DNA from: Verrucomicrobiota bacterium
Lineage (GTDB): Bacteria; Verrucomicrobiota; Verrucomicrobiia; Limisphaerales; UBA9464
Direction of reading: 5' to 3'
Length of the DNA stretch: 64,000 bases
Assembly: GCA_017309115.1 (NCBI GenBank)
Contig: JAFLEF010000034.1
Location: forward strand, 1 to 64,000
Shown here: piece by piece, positions 7,396 through 15,821 of the stretch
How positions within the stretch are numbered: position 1 is the first letter of the stretch
Layout: each line of letters opens with the position of its first letter
Notes under the pieces: generated by a model
Told to the model about the DNA's origin: nothing
What the model saw: the letters and a program-made list of their open reading frames with translations, nothing else
Databases searched by the model: none
Translations under genes and position numbers: made by a program

Positions 7396-9246
7396 TCAGA
7401 ATTTCGGGGAAGCCGTCTCGAGCGTGCGACCTCGTGAGACCAACAAGGCTTCTACGCGTGACGCGGGAATCACGCGGCAGCCTTGAAGTTCATGACGAGC
7501 CGCCAGAATTCCCACCAGACGACCCTGACGATCGAGTACCGGTGCGCCGCATTCCGAAGGATCCATCGGCACAGCAATCTCAAACGCCTCGGGAAACGGG
7601 CCGGAGTTCCGGCTGTAGCCGTATCCACCCGAAGTAACGGGCAGTGGCAATGAGATCTCGAAGGTTTGGCCGGAGCGGTTGACCTCCAGGAGGAGTGGTC
7701 CGGGGGACGAGCGGCGGGAAACCATGTCGAACAAGGAGTCGTTGGAGCCTCCCCCAGTGCCTAGCGGACGAATCAGATCCCCAGAGCGAAGTCCGGCTTC
7801 ATACGCCCCTCTCCCAAAAACCCGCTCGACGAGTTCGTAGCCGTTGGCTTGCCGGCGCGACAGAACGGGAAAGTAGGGGCGATTCGCACCGTGGTTGGAA
7901 TTGGCCTCCGACCACGTGGGCATGCGTTCCGTCCGTTCAACACTGACATTTCCCACCGCCCGGGGAACTCCCTCCGGTCCCGGAACGACGGCCCATTCCC
8001 CAACCGCCGGACGGTCACGGGGAACCCATCCCGGTCCCCGATCCCCCAGCAACGGCACCCGCAACAACGCGAGATCATCGGATTCGAACACCCACTCCAC
8101 GGTGGCGCTGACCGACGGTTGATCCGTCCAGCGGCACTTCGGACGCTCCGGGATCTCCGAGGCCTTGGTCAGCACCCAAACGCCGGAAGAATCGCCTTCC
8201 ACAATCATTCCCAAGGCCACAGATGTCTCGTCCTTCAGAATCGAGACCACCCGTCGACCCAAAGGTTGAACCACCGGATCGAACAGACTTCGGACAGCGC
8301 TCCCATAGGTCCCGGAGCGGGCCGGGAGACGTTTCGCCGCCAGAAGCGGAAGATCGTACCCCGGCATCCTCTGGACATCCACAACCCCTCGCTTCATCGC
8401 TTCCAGTTCCGCCGCGATCACGTCGACTCGGGTCCCGGCAAAGACAAACTGAGCATCCCGAGAGAATTCGCTGACCTCTTCCTGGACCAACTTTGTTAGG
8501 TCAGCCGTGGCCCCCAGAACAATGCCCACCAACCGACCTTCCAGATCGAAGAACGGACCGCCCGAATCCCCACCATTCACGAGGCAATCCGTCGCAAAGT
8601 TCGGCCCAGAGAGTGCCCGGATTCGACCCAATCGAACCACCGCTCGACGTCCCTTCTGATAATGCCCGGGGTGGCCCAGCTTAAGAATCCATTGACCGAC
8701 CAACAGGTCCGATGCGGGTTCCAAGGGAACCCAGGGGTAGGGTCCCCGGTCAACCAGACGCAACAGGGACAGATCATGTCGTTGGGAAGCGCCCAGTAAC
8801 TCCGCTTCGCAGCGGCGTCCGTCGTCAAGAATGACGAAGGTTCTTCGGCTGGAGGCATGTGGCCCCTCTCCTTTGGAACCGTCCCTTCGGGCGTGGGTAA
8901 CATGAAACTGGGAGAGGACCAATCCGTCCGGGGAAATAATGACTCCCGATGCGGCCGACTCGAGTCCGGTGTGTCCCACCGCCACCACAGCGGGTCGGAC
9001 CCGAGCCGTTACCGCAATCACTTTGGCCTCCAACGCCTCCAAATCCTTCATCCGGACAGGATCAGGAGTCAACGAGACGGCCCCATTCGAGCCCACCCCT
9101 GGCTTCCCCGGAACCGGGTCATTGTCGGCGGCGGGACGACACCCCAGCCCCAGCCCCACCGCCAGGCACACGCTCAGCAACTGGAGCAGAACTCCGGCGA
9201 GACCGAGGCTCTGCCCCGCCGCAGTTACGGAAGAGTCAGTTTGCAT
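7396..9246 (-). CDS. Tandem trypsin-like (HtrA-type) lipoprotein protease with internal PDZ
   Basis: 616 residues. The N-terminus is a hydrophobic signal ending in GLGLGC (Cys36), a possible lipobox. The first protease domain (about 75-280) has a plausible triad: His115 (SQFHVTH), Asp158 (HDLSLL) and Ser228 (GGDSGGPFF). A second, related domain (about 320-600) keeps an Asp-like block (ESDDLALLRV), but the His site reads VLTKASE and the nucleophile block reads SECGAP, with Cys where Ser is expected. A PDZ-like segment (YEAGLRSGDLI) is inserted in the second domain. Most likely a periplasmic or envelope protease whose second domain is a substrate-binding pseudo-protease. Monocistronic and convergent with the upstream PEP-CTERM gene; two palindromes sit at its start codon. 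Confidence 0.8.
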   Translation of the reverse strand: MQTDSSVTAAGQSLGLAGVLLQLLSVCLAVGLGLGCRPAADNDPVPGKPGVGSNGAVSLTPDPVRMKDLEALEAKVIAVTARVRPAVVAVGHTGLESAASGVIISPDGLVLSQFHVTHARRDGSKGEGPHASSRRTFVILDDGRRCEAELLGASQRHDLSLLRLVDRGPYPWVPLEPASDLLVGQWILKLGHPGHYQKGRRAVVRLGRIRALSGPNFATDCLVNGGDSGGPFFDLEGRLVGIVLGATADLTKLVQEEVSEFSRDAQFVFAGTRVDVIAAELEAMKRGVVDVQRMPGYDLPLLAAKRLPARSGTYGSAVRSLFDPVVQPLGRRVVSILKDETSVALGMIVEGDSSGVWVLTKASEIPERPKCRWTDQPSVSATVEWVFESDDLALLRVPLLGDRGPGWVPRDRPAVGEWAVVPGPEGVPRAVGNVSVERTERMPTWSEANSNHGANRPYFPVLSRRQANGYELVERVFGRGAYEAGLRSGDLIRPLGTGGGSNDSLFDMVSRRSSPGPLLLEVNRSGQTFEISLPLPVTSGGYGYSRNSGPFPEAFEIAVPMDPSECGAPVLDRQGRLVGILAARHELQGCRVIPASRVEALLVSRGRTLETASPKF

Positions 9247-9286
9247 AGTGTCCTAGAACACTGTGACAGTTAGAGCCAACTGTCAA
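9247..9286 (-). promoter_or_regulatory. Two adjacent palindromes upstream of the tandem protease gene (operator-like)
   Basis: TGACAGTT (9264-9271), a 6-base spacer and AACTGTCA (9278-9285) form a perfect inverted repeat. Next to it AGTGTCCTAGAACACT (9247-9262) is palindromic except for one pair and touches the start codon. On the minus strand 9286-9281 reads TTGACA, a possible -35 box inside the first palindrome, but no convincing -10 follows. The layout suggests a repressor site; the regulator is unknown. Confidence 0.4.
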
Positions 9287-9357
9287 CGAGGTGAGAGCTG
9301 AGAGGTAAACGCGGGTAGGGCGACGCTTCTGTCCCGCTATCAGAACCAGCCCGCGGA

Positions 9358-10413
9358 CTAGCCCGCCGTCAGGTCGCGGAGCTTCTGGCTGGCGCGACCG
9401 GAATCGATCACTTCAGCAGCCAGGTCCCAGCCTTCGGTAATGCTGCGGCTGCGTCCGGCCACCATGAGCGCGGCCCCCGCGTTCAGCAGCACCGCGTCCC
9501 GCTTCGGTCCGCGTTCCTCGCCGGTCAGGATTCGCGCGACAATCGTCGCGTTGGCCTTGGCATCGCCCCCGGCCAAGTCGGCCAAGGTGGCGGGCTGAAG
9601 CGGGAAATCCCGGGCCGACCAAACGGACTGGCTGAAGGCCCGGTCCTGATGGAACTCCGCCACCGTATTGTCCCCGAGCGTGCTGAATTCATCCAGATAC
9701 GCCGTGCCGTCGACCGATGTGGACGGCACTTCCCCACAAACCACCAACGCCCGCCGCAGTCCCAGGGATTGCAGGGTCTTGGCGACCGGTTCGCAGACGA
9801 CCGGTCGGGGAACACCGACCAATTGGCAGGTCGGCCGGGCGGGATTCAGGAGGGGTCCCAAGAAGTTGAAGATCGTTCGTTGACCCCGTTCGGCACAGAG
9901 CTTTCGGGCCGGTGCCAGATGCTTGAAGGCCGGATGAAACCGGGGCGCGAAGAGGAAGGCGAAGCCATGGCGCAGCAGCGACTCAGCCACCTGCTCCGGA
10001 GATTGCTCGATTGGAATCCCGAGGGCCTGCAAGACATCCGCGCTGCCGGCCTGGGAGGTAATGGCCCGATTGCCGTGCTTGGCCACAACACAGCCCGCCG
10101 CCGCACACACCAACGCCACCGTGGTGGAAATGTTGAACGTGTTGAGCCGGTCACCACCGGTGCCACAAACATCCAGGATCTCTCCGAACCTCAGGGAGTC
10201 CGCCAGCGGCACCACTTCGGACAATTCCCGCAGGGAGCGAACAAACCCAGCGATCTCGGCGGGCGTCTCCCCTTTGCGGGCCAGGGCGATCAGGAAGTCC
10301 GCCTTCACCTCTGGGGCCACCTGGCCGTCGGTAAGCGCGCGAACGGCCTCGGCAATGGACTCCGGTTCCAAGTCCAGCGAAGCGGTAAGACGGGCCGTCA
10401 GATCAGCGAGCAT
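9358..10413 (-). CDS. trpD: Anthranilate phosphoribosyltransferase
   Basis: 351 residues, the usual length. It transfers the phosphoribosyl group of PRPP to anthranilate in the second step of tryptophan synthesis from chorismate. Visible family motifs: CGTGGD (83-88, PRPP loop), NTFNIST (91-97), KHGNR (112-116), GSADVL (123-128) and NFLGPLLNP. The start ATG follows no strong ribosome binding site. It stands alone, divergent from ispF and downstream of the protease gene; no other trp gene is in the window. Confidence 0.96.
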   Translation of the reverse strand: MLADLTARLTASLDLEPESIAEAVRALTDGQVAPEVKADFLIALARKGETPAEIAGFVRSLRELSEVVPLADSLRFGEILDVCGTGGDRLNTFNISTTVALVCAAAGCVVAKHGNRAITSQAGSADVLQALGIPIEQSPEQVAESLLRHGFAFLFAPRFHPAFKHLAPARKLCAERGQRTIFNFLGPLLNPARPTCQLVGVPRPVVCEPVAKTLQSLGLRRALVVCGEVPSTSVDGTAYLDEFSTLGDNTVAEFHQDRAFSQSVWSARDFPLQPATLADLAGGDAKANATIVARILTGEERGPKRDAVLLNAGAALMVAGRSRSITEGWDLAAEVIDSGRASQKLRDLTAG

Positions 10414-10466
10414 GCCGCCAGTTTGCGAAAGACCCCGGCGAACGGGAATCGGATTCGTACCGGACC

Positions 10467-10492
10467 GCCTAGTCCCCGTTCAGCCTAGTCCC
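10467..10492. repeat. Short direct repeat GCCTAGTCCC x2 between trpD and ispF
   Basis: Two identical 10-base copies (10467-10476 and 10483-10492) with a 16-base period, one and a half helical turns, in the 128-base divergent intergenic region. Could be a pair of binding sites for a regulator of trpD or ispF; nothing more is visible. Confidence 0.3.
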
Positions 10493-10541
10493 AAACGCAA
10501 CGCGCATTGCTGCGTTCCCCGTCCGGCGGTAGGCTGCCGGG

Positions 10542-11021
10542 ATGGTTCACGTTGGTCTGGGCTACGATGTCCATCCGCTGGTGGAAGGTCGCAAACTCGT
10601 GTTGGGCGGGGTGGAAATCCCCCATTCCCTCGGCTTGGAAGGTCATTCCGATGCCGATGTGCTCATGCACGCCATCACCGACGCCTTGCTCGGGGCCGTG
10701 GGCGAAGTTGATATTGGGCATCTGTTTCCCAACACTGATCCCACCTGGAAGAATGCTCCCAGCCGCATCTTCCTGGAGGAGGCGGCGCGACGCATCGCCG
10801 CCCGGGGCGGACGCATCGTGAACGTGGATGCCTCCCTGGCCGCCGAACGCCCGAAGATCTTCCCCCACTTGGCCGCCATGAAGGTCAAGGTGGCCGAAGC
10901 CCTGGGCCTTCCGCCGACCAAAGTAGGCATCAAGGCCACCACCAATGAACGCCTGGGATTTATTGGTCGGGAGGAAGGGATCGCTGCTTGGGCCGTCGCG
11001 GCGGTGGACCTTCCCGAATGA
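10542..11021 (+). CDS. ispF: 2-C-methyl-D-erythritol 2,4-cyclodiphosphate synthase
   Basis: 159 residues, the normal size for the trimeric MECDP synthase of the MEP isoprenoid pathway. It begins VGLGYDVHPL; Asp9, His11 and His43 (LMHAITDAL) match the zinc ligands, HSDAD (35-39) matches the active-site loop, and IGHLFPNTDP follows as usual. Read divergently from trpD; a small unknown gene follows by 21 bases. Its product feeds the isoprenoid steps used elsewhere in the window (squalene/phytoene synthase, UbiA prenyl donor). Confidence 0.97.
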   Translation: MVHVGLGYDVHPLVEGRKLVLGGVEIPHSLGLEGHSDADVLMHAITDALLGAVGEVDIGHLFPNTDPTWKNAPSRIFLEEAARRIAARGGRIVNVDASLAAERPKIFPHLAAMKVKVAEALGLPPTKVGIKATTNERLGFIGREEGIAAWAVAAVDLPE

Positions 11022-11042
11022 TTCGGCTTTAATCTCCGGTTC

Positions 11043-11327
11043 ATGGGCGCCAAAGCAGAAGTCGGTTGGACCACTCCGGGTGAAGACGGGGTGAAACGGC
11101 ATGTGTACGCCGAAAAATTCGGAGGGGAATGGTTCTTCTTCGAACGCCCCAAACGGCGGGGTCGGGATATTGAGTGGATCGCCCTGGAGAACCCGCCCCT
11201 CTCGGACTGGCTGGAACTACTGGCCGCAATACAACGCCGCGCCGATCGGGACCTAGTCCCGCCGAGTCAGGTGGAAGCTGTCCGGCAGATGATTCGAAAC
11301 CGGTTTCCGGAACATCGTTTTACCTGA
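11043..11327 (+). CDS. Small conserved-looking hypothetical protein
   Basis: 94 residues, charged and soluble, with no signal or membrane segment. It starts MGAKAEVGWTTPGEDGVKR and contains GGEWFFFERPKRRG, an aromatic-basic stretch. It lies 21 bases after ispF on the same strand and ends 44 bases before the DUF1592 gene. I do not recognise the family. Amino acid usage and tight spacing make it a likely real gene, possibly co-transcribed with ispF. Confidence 0.65.
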   Translation: MGAKAEVGWTTPGEDGVKRHVYAEKFGGEWFFFERPKRRGRDIEWIALENPPLSDWLELLAAIQRRADRDLVPPSQVEAVRQMIRNRFPEHRFT

Positions 11328-11371
11328 AATTCGGCTGGCCGGGTGGCCGAAGCTGGGGCACCAATGAGGAG

Positions 11372-13942
11372 ATGCACCGATCGGCCCCGTCCAGAAGCCT
11401 CCGGTATGCCTTGGGACTCTGCACCGGAGTCCTCTGGGGCACCGTCGCTGGAACGGCCGAACCCACGCGTCTTCCGGATTTTCGCAAGGATATCCAGCCA
11501 CTCCTGAATCAGTACTGCTCCGACTGCCACGCCGATGGTATGTCCAAGGGCAACGTGGACTTCGACACGCTCCAAGCTGAGGCGGCCGTCCCGGGCGATC
11601 CCAAATTGTGGCTGGCGGTGTTGAAGAATGTTCGCGCGGGTCTGATGCCTCCGGCGAAGAAGGATCAGCCCACGGCCGAGGAAAAGGCGCTCCTGGAGAC
11701 CTGGATCAAACGCAGCGCGTTTGGACTCGATCCGGCCGACCCGGATCCGGGCCGCGTCACCGTGCGACGACTGAATCGGGTGGAGTATCGAAACACGGTT
11801 CGGGACCTTATCGGCGTCGATTACCGCACGGAGGAGGAATTTCCGGCCGACGACACCGGGCATGGATTCGACAATCTGGGCGAGGTGCTCACGATTTCGC
11901 CGATGCTTTTGGAGAAGTATCTCGCGGCGGCGCGGGTCATCGTAGAGCAGGCGGTGCCCCTGGTTCCCCGGGTGCCGGCGGAGAATACCCTGTCCGGCCG
12001 AAGTTTTCGTAAGCCCGGAGCCACTGGGGGGCGGGACGGCAGCCAATCCTTTTCGTACTACGAAGCCGCCACCGTCACGAACTCGGTGGCGATCACCCAA
12101 GCGGGCAAGTACCAGTTGCTGCTGAATCTCACCGCGAACGAGCGTTTCGTGGACAACGTGTTCGACTACAACCGGTGTCGCGCAGTGCTCAAGGCCGATG
12201 GTGAAGAAGTGTGGCGAAAGGAGTTTTCGCGGGAGAACGGACGCAACTTCCGGTTTGAGTTCGAACGCGACTGGGCGGTGGGCGAACACTTACTCCAGCT
12301 CGAGATCGAGCCTCTCACGCCCAACGAAAAGCAGGTCCGTTCCCTCTCGCTCCAGCTCAATTCGATGACGCTTCGGGGTCCGATGGAACCGGAACACTGG
12401 GTTCGGCCGAAGAACTACGAGAAGTATTTCACCCGCGAAACACCCACCAGCCCCGAGGATCGCCACGCCTATGCGGGGGAGTTGCTCGGCCGGTTCGCCA
12501 CTCGGGCTTACCGACGCCCGGTGGATTCCGAGACCATCAAGCGACTGGCCGATCTTGCCGCCGCTACGTATCAGCAACCCGGCAAGACCTTCGAAGCCGG
12601 CATCGCCCAGGGCATGGTGGCGATCCTCGCCTCGCCTCGATTCCTGTTCCGCGAAGAGGATTCACTACCCGCCCCGAACGGCGGCCACCCGCTCATCGAC
12701 GAGTATTCGCTGGCTTCCCGGTTGTCCTACTTCCTGTGGTCGTCCATGCCGGACGACGCGCTGATCCAACTCGCGGCCGCGGGTCAGTTGCGCGCCCAGT
12801 TGCCCGCCCAACTGAAGCGAATGCTCGCCGACGGACGGTCGGCGGCTTTCATCCAGAACTTCACCGGGCAGTGGTTGCAGGCGCGCGATATCGAGTCGGT
12901 CACGATCGACGCCCGCGCCGTGCTCAACCGCGAAGAGAAGCCTGATCCGGAAACGGACAAGAAACGGGCACGGTTCCGAGAGCTCCGCAACCGAACCTCC
13001 ACCTCCCTCACCGCCGAGGAGAGTGCCGAACTCGACCGACTGCGCGGAGAATTGTTCCGCTCCAACAACCGGTTGCGCGCCGAATTGACCGGAGATCTGC
13101 GGCGGGCCATGCGACGGGAAACCGAGCTGACCTTCGAGTATGTCCTCCGCGAGGACCGCAGCCTCCGCGAGCTGATCAATGGCGATTATACGTTCCTCAA
13201 CGAGCGGCTCGCCCAGCACTACGGCCTGACCAATCTCAACGTCGCCGGCGACGAACTGCGCCGGGTCAGCCTGCCGGCGAACAGCCCGCGGGGCGGAATT
13301 CTGACCCAAGGCACCGTTCTGGCGGTCACGTCAAATCCCACTCGGACCTCGCCCGTGAAGCGCGGGGTGTTTGTGTTGGAGAACATTCTGGGCACGCCGC
13401 CCCCGCCGCCACCGCCGGACATCCCGCCGCTGGAAGAAGCTGGCAAGGCCATCAAGGACCATCCCCCGACCCTGCGCGAGACCCTGGAACTCCACCGGAA
13501 ACAACCGGTGTGCAGTTCGTGCCACGATCGCATGGATCCCCTGGGACTTGCTTTGGAGAATTTTAACGCCATGGGCATGTGGCGCGAGCAGGAGGCCGGA
13601 CAACCCGTCGACGTCACCGGGAAGTTGATCACCGGCGAGCCCTTCCAGAATATTCAGGAACTGAAGCGCATTCTGGCCAATGAGCGGCGTCATGACTTCT
13701 ACCATTGTCTGGCCGAGAAGCTCCTGACCTACGCCCTGGGTCGCGGCTTGGATCACGCCGACACCGAGTCCCTCGACCAAATTGTGGCCCAACTCGAAAA
13801 ATCGGACGGTCGACCCTCCGTCCTTCTGCAAGCCATTGTCGAATCCGCCCCCTTTCAGAAACGTCGGAAGCCCCAGTCCGAAGGAAGTTATCAACCCCGT
13901 CCCACCCCCGGCCAGCGAGCCGATCTGAGGAAACAGCCATGA
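11372..13942 (+). CDS. Secreted cytochrome-like DUF1587/1592/1588/1585 protein (PSCyt1-type)
   Basis: 856 residues from ATG 11372. A signal sequence (about 1-28) is followed by a cytochrome c-like domain with one haem motif CSDCH (49-53) and a possible Met ligand in GLMPPAKK. Then come the domains typical of planctomycete/verrucomicrobial multi-domain proteins: DUF1587 (RRLNRVEYRNTVRDLIG), DUF1595/1592 (AYRRPVDSETI, SRLSYFLWSSMPDD), DUF1588 (RGGILTQGTVLAVTSNPT; SSCHDRMDPLGLALENF) and DUF1585 near the C-terminus. The CSSCH in DUF1588 is a second potential haem or metal site. The stop overlaps the next start as ATGA, so it is made together with the DUF1552 protein. Such pairs are thought to act in extracellular polymer oxidation, but no activity is established. 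Confidence 0.9.
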   Translation: MHRSAPSRSLRYALGLCTGVLWGTVAGTAEPTRLPDFRKDIQPLLNQYCSDCHADGMSKGNVDFDTLQAEAAVPGDPKLWLAVLKNVRAGLMPPAKKDQPTAEEKALLETWIKRSAFGLDPADPDPGRVTVRRLNRVEYRNTVRDLIGVDYRTEEEFPADDTGHGFDNLGEVLTISPMLLEKYLAAARVIVEQAVPLVPRVPAENTLSGRSFRKPGATGGRDGSQSFSYYEAATVTNSVAITQAGKYQLLLNLTANERFVDNVFDYNRCRAVLKADGEEVWRKEFSRENGRNFRFEFERDWAVGEHLLQLEIEPLTPNEKQVRSLSLQLNSMTLRGPMEPEHWVRPKNYEKYFTRETPTSPEDRHAYAGELLGRFATRAYRRPVDSETIKRLADLAAATYQQPGKTFEAGIAQGMVAILASPRFLFREEDSLPAPNGGHPLIDEYSLASRLSYFLWSSMPDDALIQLAAAGQLRAQLPAQLKRMLADGRSAAFIQNFTGQWLQARDIESVTIDARAVLNREEKPDPETDKKRARFRELRNRTSTSLTAEESAELDRLRGELFRSNNRLRAELTGDLRRAMRRETELTFEYVLREDRSLRELINGDYTFLNERLAQHYGLTNLNVAGDELRRVSLPANSPRGGILTQGTVLAVTSNPTRTSPVKRGVFVLENILGTPPPPPPPDIPPLEEAGKAIKDHPPTLRETLELHRKQPVCSSCHDRMDPLGLALENFNAMGMWREQEAGQPVDVTGKLITGEPFQNIQELKRILANERRHDFYHCLAEKLLTYALGRGLDHADTESLDQIVAQLEKSDGRPSVLLQAIVESAPFQKRRKPQSEGSYQPRPTPGQRADLRKQP

Positions 13943-15342
13943 ATTCACTCCCTCCCGCAACCCGTGCCGCCCAACGCCACCTCAGCCTGAGCCGCCGACA
14001 TTTCCTTCGCGGCTTGGGCGCCTGTGTCGCCCTGCCCACTCTGGCCTCGCTGAATTCCGGCAGCGCTTCAGCCGCGCTTCCTGGGGCCACTACGGGCGCA
14101 ACCGCCACCACGGCCTCGGGTGCACCGTTGCGAACGGCTTTTGTGTACTTCCCCAACGGCGCCATCCCCTCCGCTTGGTGGCCAACAGGAGGAACCACGG
14201 ACTTCGTTCTCAGCCGCACCCTGGCACCCCTGGAGCCACACCGAAAGGACATCCAGATCCTCGCGGGTCTGGATCACAAGAATGCCTATCCAGGCCCCGA
14301 CGGGGGCGGCGACCATGCCCGGGCCAACGGCACCTTCCTCACGGGCGTGCGGATGAAGAAGAGCGCCACCGAGATTCGGGCGGGAATCTCCATCGACCAG
14401 GTGCTCGCCCGCGAAGTGGGACACGTCACGCGGTATCCGTCGCTGGAACTCACCTGTGACGCTTCGCGCAAAACCGGTGGCTGCGACTCGGGCTATTCCT
14501 GCGCCTACCAATACAACATTTCCTGGAGCGGACCGACCTCGCCCATGACTCCGGAAGGGAATCCCCGGCAAGTGTTCGAACGCCTGTTCGGCACCGGTTC
14601 CCCTGGCGAACGAGCGGCCAGTCTGGCGCGGCGTCAGCAGGAGCAACGGTCGGTGCTGGACTTCGTTCTCGACGATGCCCGCCGAATGCAGCGCCGACTG
14701 GGCCGAGACGATCACGACAAGTTGGAACAGTACCTCACCGGCGTCCGCGAACTCGAACAGCGCATCGAGCGCGCCGAACGGTTCGGAACGGTTCAGGATC
14801 CGGCGATGCCCACGCCTCCGGGAATTCCCGCCGAGTATGCCGAGTACATCCAGGTGATGTTCGACATGATGCTCCTGGCCTTTCAGACGGATTCCACCCG
14901 CGTGGCGTCACTGCTGCTCGCTCACGACGGCAGCAACCGCTCCTTCGGCGAGATTGGCGTGTACGAAGGTCATCACGACCTGTCGCATCATCAGAACAAG
15001 GCGGACGTGATCCAGAAGGTTTCCGAGATCGATCGGTGGTACGTGCAACAGTTCGCCCGCTTCCTCGAACGGATGGGGCAGGTGAAGGATTCCGACGGTC
15101 AGTCGCTGCTGCACAATTCCATGATCGTGTACGGCGGCGGCAATGCCGATGGCAACCGGCACACCCATTCCAATCTGCCCATTCTGCTGGCGGGATCGGG
15201 CGGTGGTACGCTGACGCCGGGTCGCTTCGTCGATCACAAGTCCCAACCCACGACCAATCTGTTCCTCAGTCTGACCGACCGCATGGGCGTTCAAGGATTG
15301 ACCCGCTTCGGTGATTCCTCCGGGCGTCTGGTGGGTGTCTGA
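13939..15342 (+). CDS. DUF1552 family Tat-exported protein
   Basis: 467 residues starting at the ATG that overlaps the previous stop (ATGA, 13939-13942). A twin-arginine-like signal is visible (SRRHFLRGLGACVALPTLAS, from residue 18). The mature part carries DUF1552 blocks such as FVYFPNGAIPSAWWP, GLDHKNAYPGPDGGGDHARA and HEGHHDLSHHQNK-like histidine-rich segments near 370-385 (here YEGHHDLSHHQNK). The family is structurally related to sulfatase/alkaline-phosphatase-like DUF1501 proteins and always sits beside a DUF1592 partner, as here. Export folded by Tat suggests a cofactor or metal. Catalytic function is unknown. Confidence 0.9.
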   Translation: MNSLPPATRAAQRHLSLSRRHFLRGLGACVALPTLASLNSGSASAALPGATTGATATTASGAPLRTAFVYFPNGAIPSAWWPTGGTTDFVLSRTLAPLEPHRKDIQILAGLDHKNAYPGPDGGGDHARANGTFLTGVRMKKSATEIRAGISIDQVLAREVGHVTRYPSLELTCDASRKTGGCDSGYSCAYQYNISWSGPTSPMTPEGNPRQVFERLFGTGSPGERAASLARRQQEQRSVLDFVLDDARRMQRRLGRDDHDKLEQYLTGVRELEQRIERAERFGTVQDPAMPTPPGIPAEYAEYIQVMFDMMLLAFQTDSTRVASLLLAHDGSNRSFGEIGVYEGHHDLSHHQNKADVIQKVSEIDRWYVQQFARFLERMGQVKDSDGQSLLHNSMIVYGGGNADGNRHTHSNLPILLAGSGGGTLTPGRFVDHKSQPTTNLFLSLTDRMGVQGLTRFGDSSGRLVGV

Positions 15343-15359
15343 ACCGATTCCCGCCGGGC

Positions 15360-15800
15360 ATGACCGACTTCCCGAGCCCCTGGATTCGTCGCGGCGCCCT
15401 ACTCGCCATCCTACTGCTGTTCCTGATGGTCTGGGGCTTCGCCGGCTTCAGTAAGCTTCAGTCAGGGGTGCCCGTCTGGTTCCCGGACAAATTCGGCAAC
15501 ACCATCCTGGCCAAGTTCCCGGGCTTGACCGCGTCCTTCTGGATGCTGGCACTCGCCGAACTGGCGGGTTTCGGACTCGCCGTCGTGGCCCTGCTGCGCG
15601 GGGAGTTTTTGGAACGAACCCCGCCGGTGTGGACCTCATGGATGCTGGTGTGGAGCCTGTTTGTGTTTGTGCAATTAGGATTGGGGCAATGGCTGACCGC
15701 CGAGTTCAACGGCACCGCTCAATTGTTCGCCTACTTTGCCGGAACGCTGGTGTGTTTGCTGTTCGTAGGATCCAGCCGACCGCGGGTCGTCGGATCCTGA
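15360..15800 (+). CDS. DoxX-like four-helix membrane protein
   Basis: 146 residues, four predicted membrane helices (about 12-30, 58-80, 88-108 and 116-138), with a GFAGFSKLQSG motif after helix 1 like the KF/SKL motif of DoxX/MauE proteins. It begins 17 bases after the DUF1552 stop and may be part of that operon. DoxX-family proteins associate with respiratory or thiol redox systems; a link to the neighbouring secreted cytochrome is inference only. Confidence 0.65.
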   Translation: MTDFPSPWIRRGALLAILLLFLMVWGFAGFSKLQSGVPVWFPDKFGNTILAKFPGLTASFWMLALAELAGFGLAVVALLRGEFLERTPPVWTSWMLVWSLFVFVQLGLGQWLTAEFNGTAQLFAYFAGTLVCLLFVGSSRPRVVGS

Positions 15801-15821
15801 CAGCCGCTCGCGCCGCCTCCG

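Noticed and set aside
8076..8092. tRNA T-loop-like GGATTCGAACA
   Set aside because: Lies inside the protease gene; no acceptor or anticodon stem can be formed around it.
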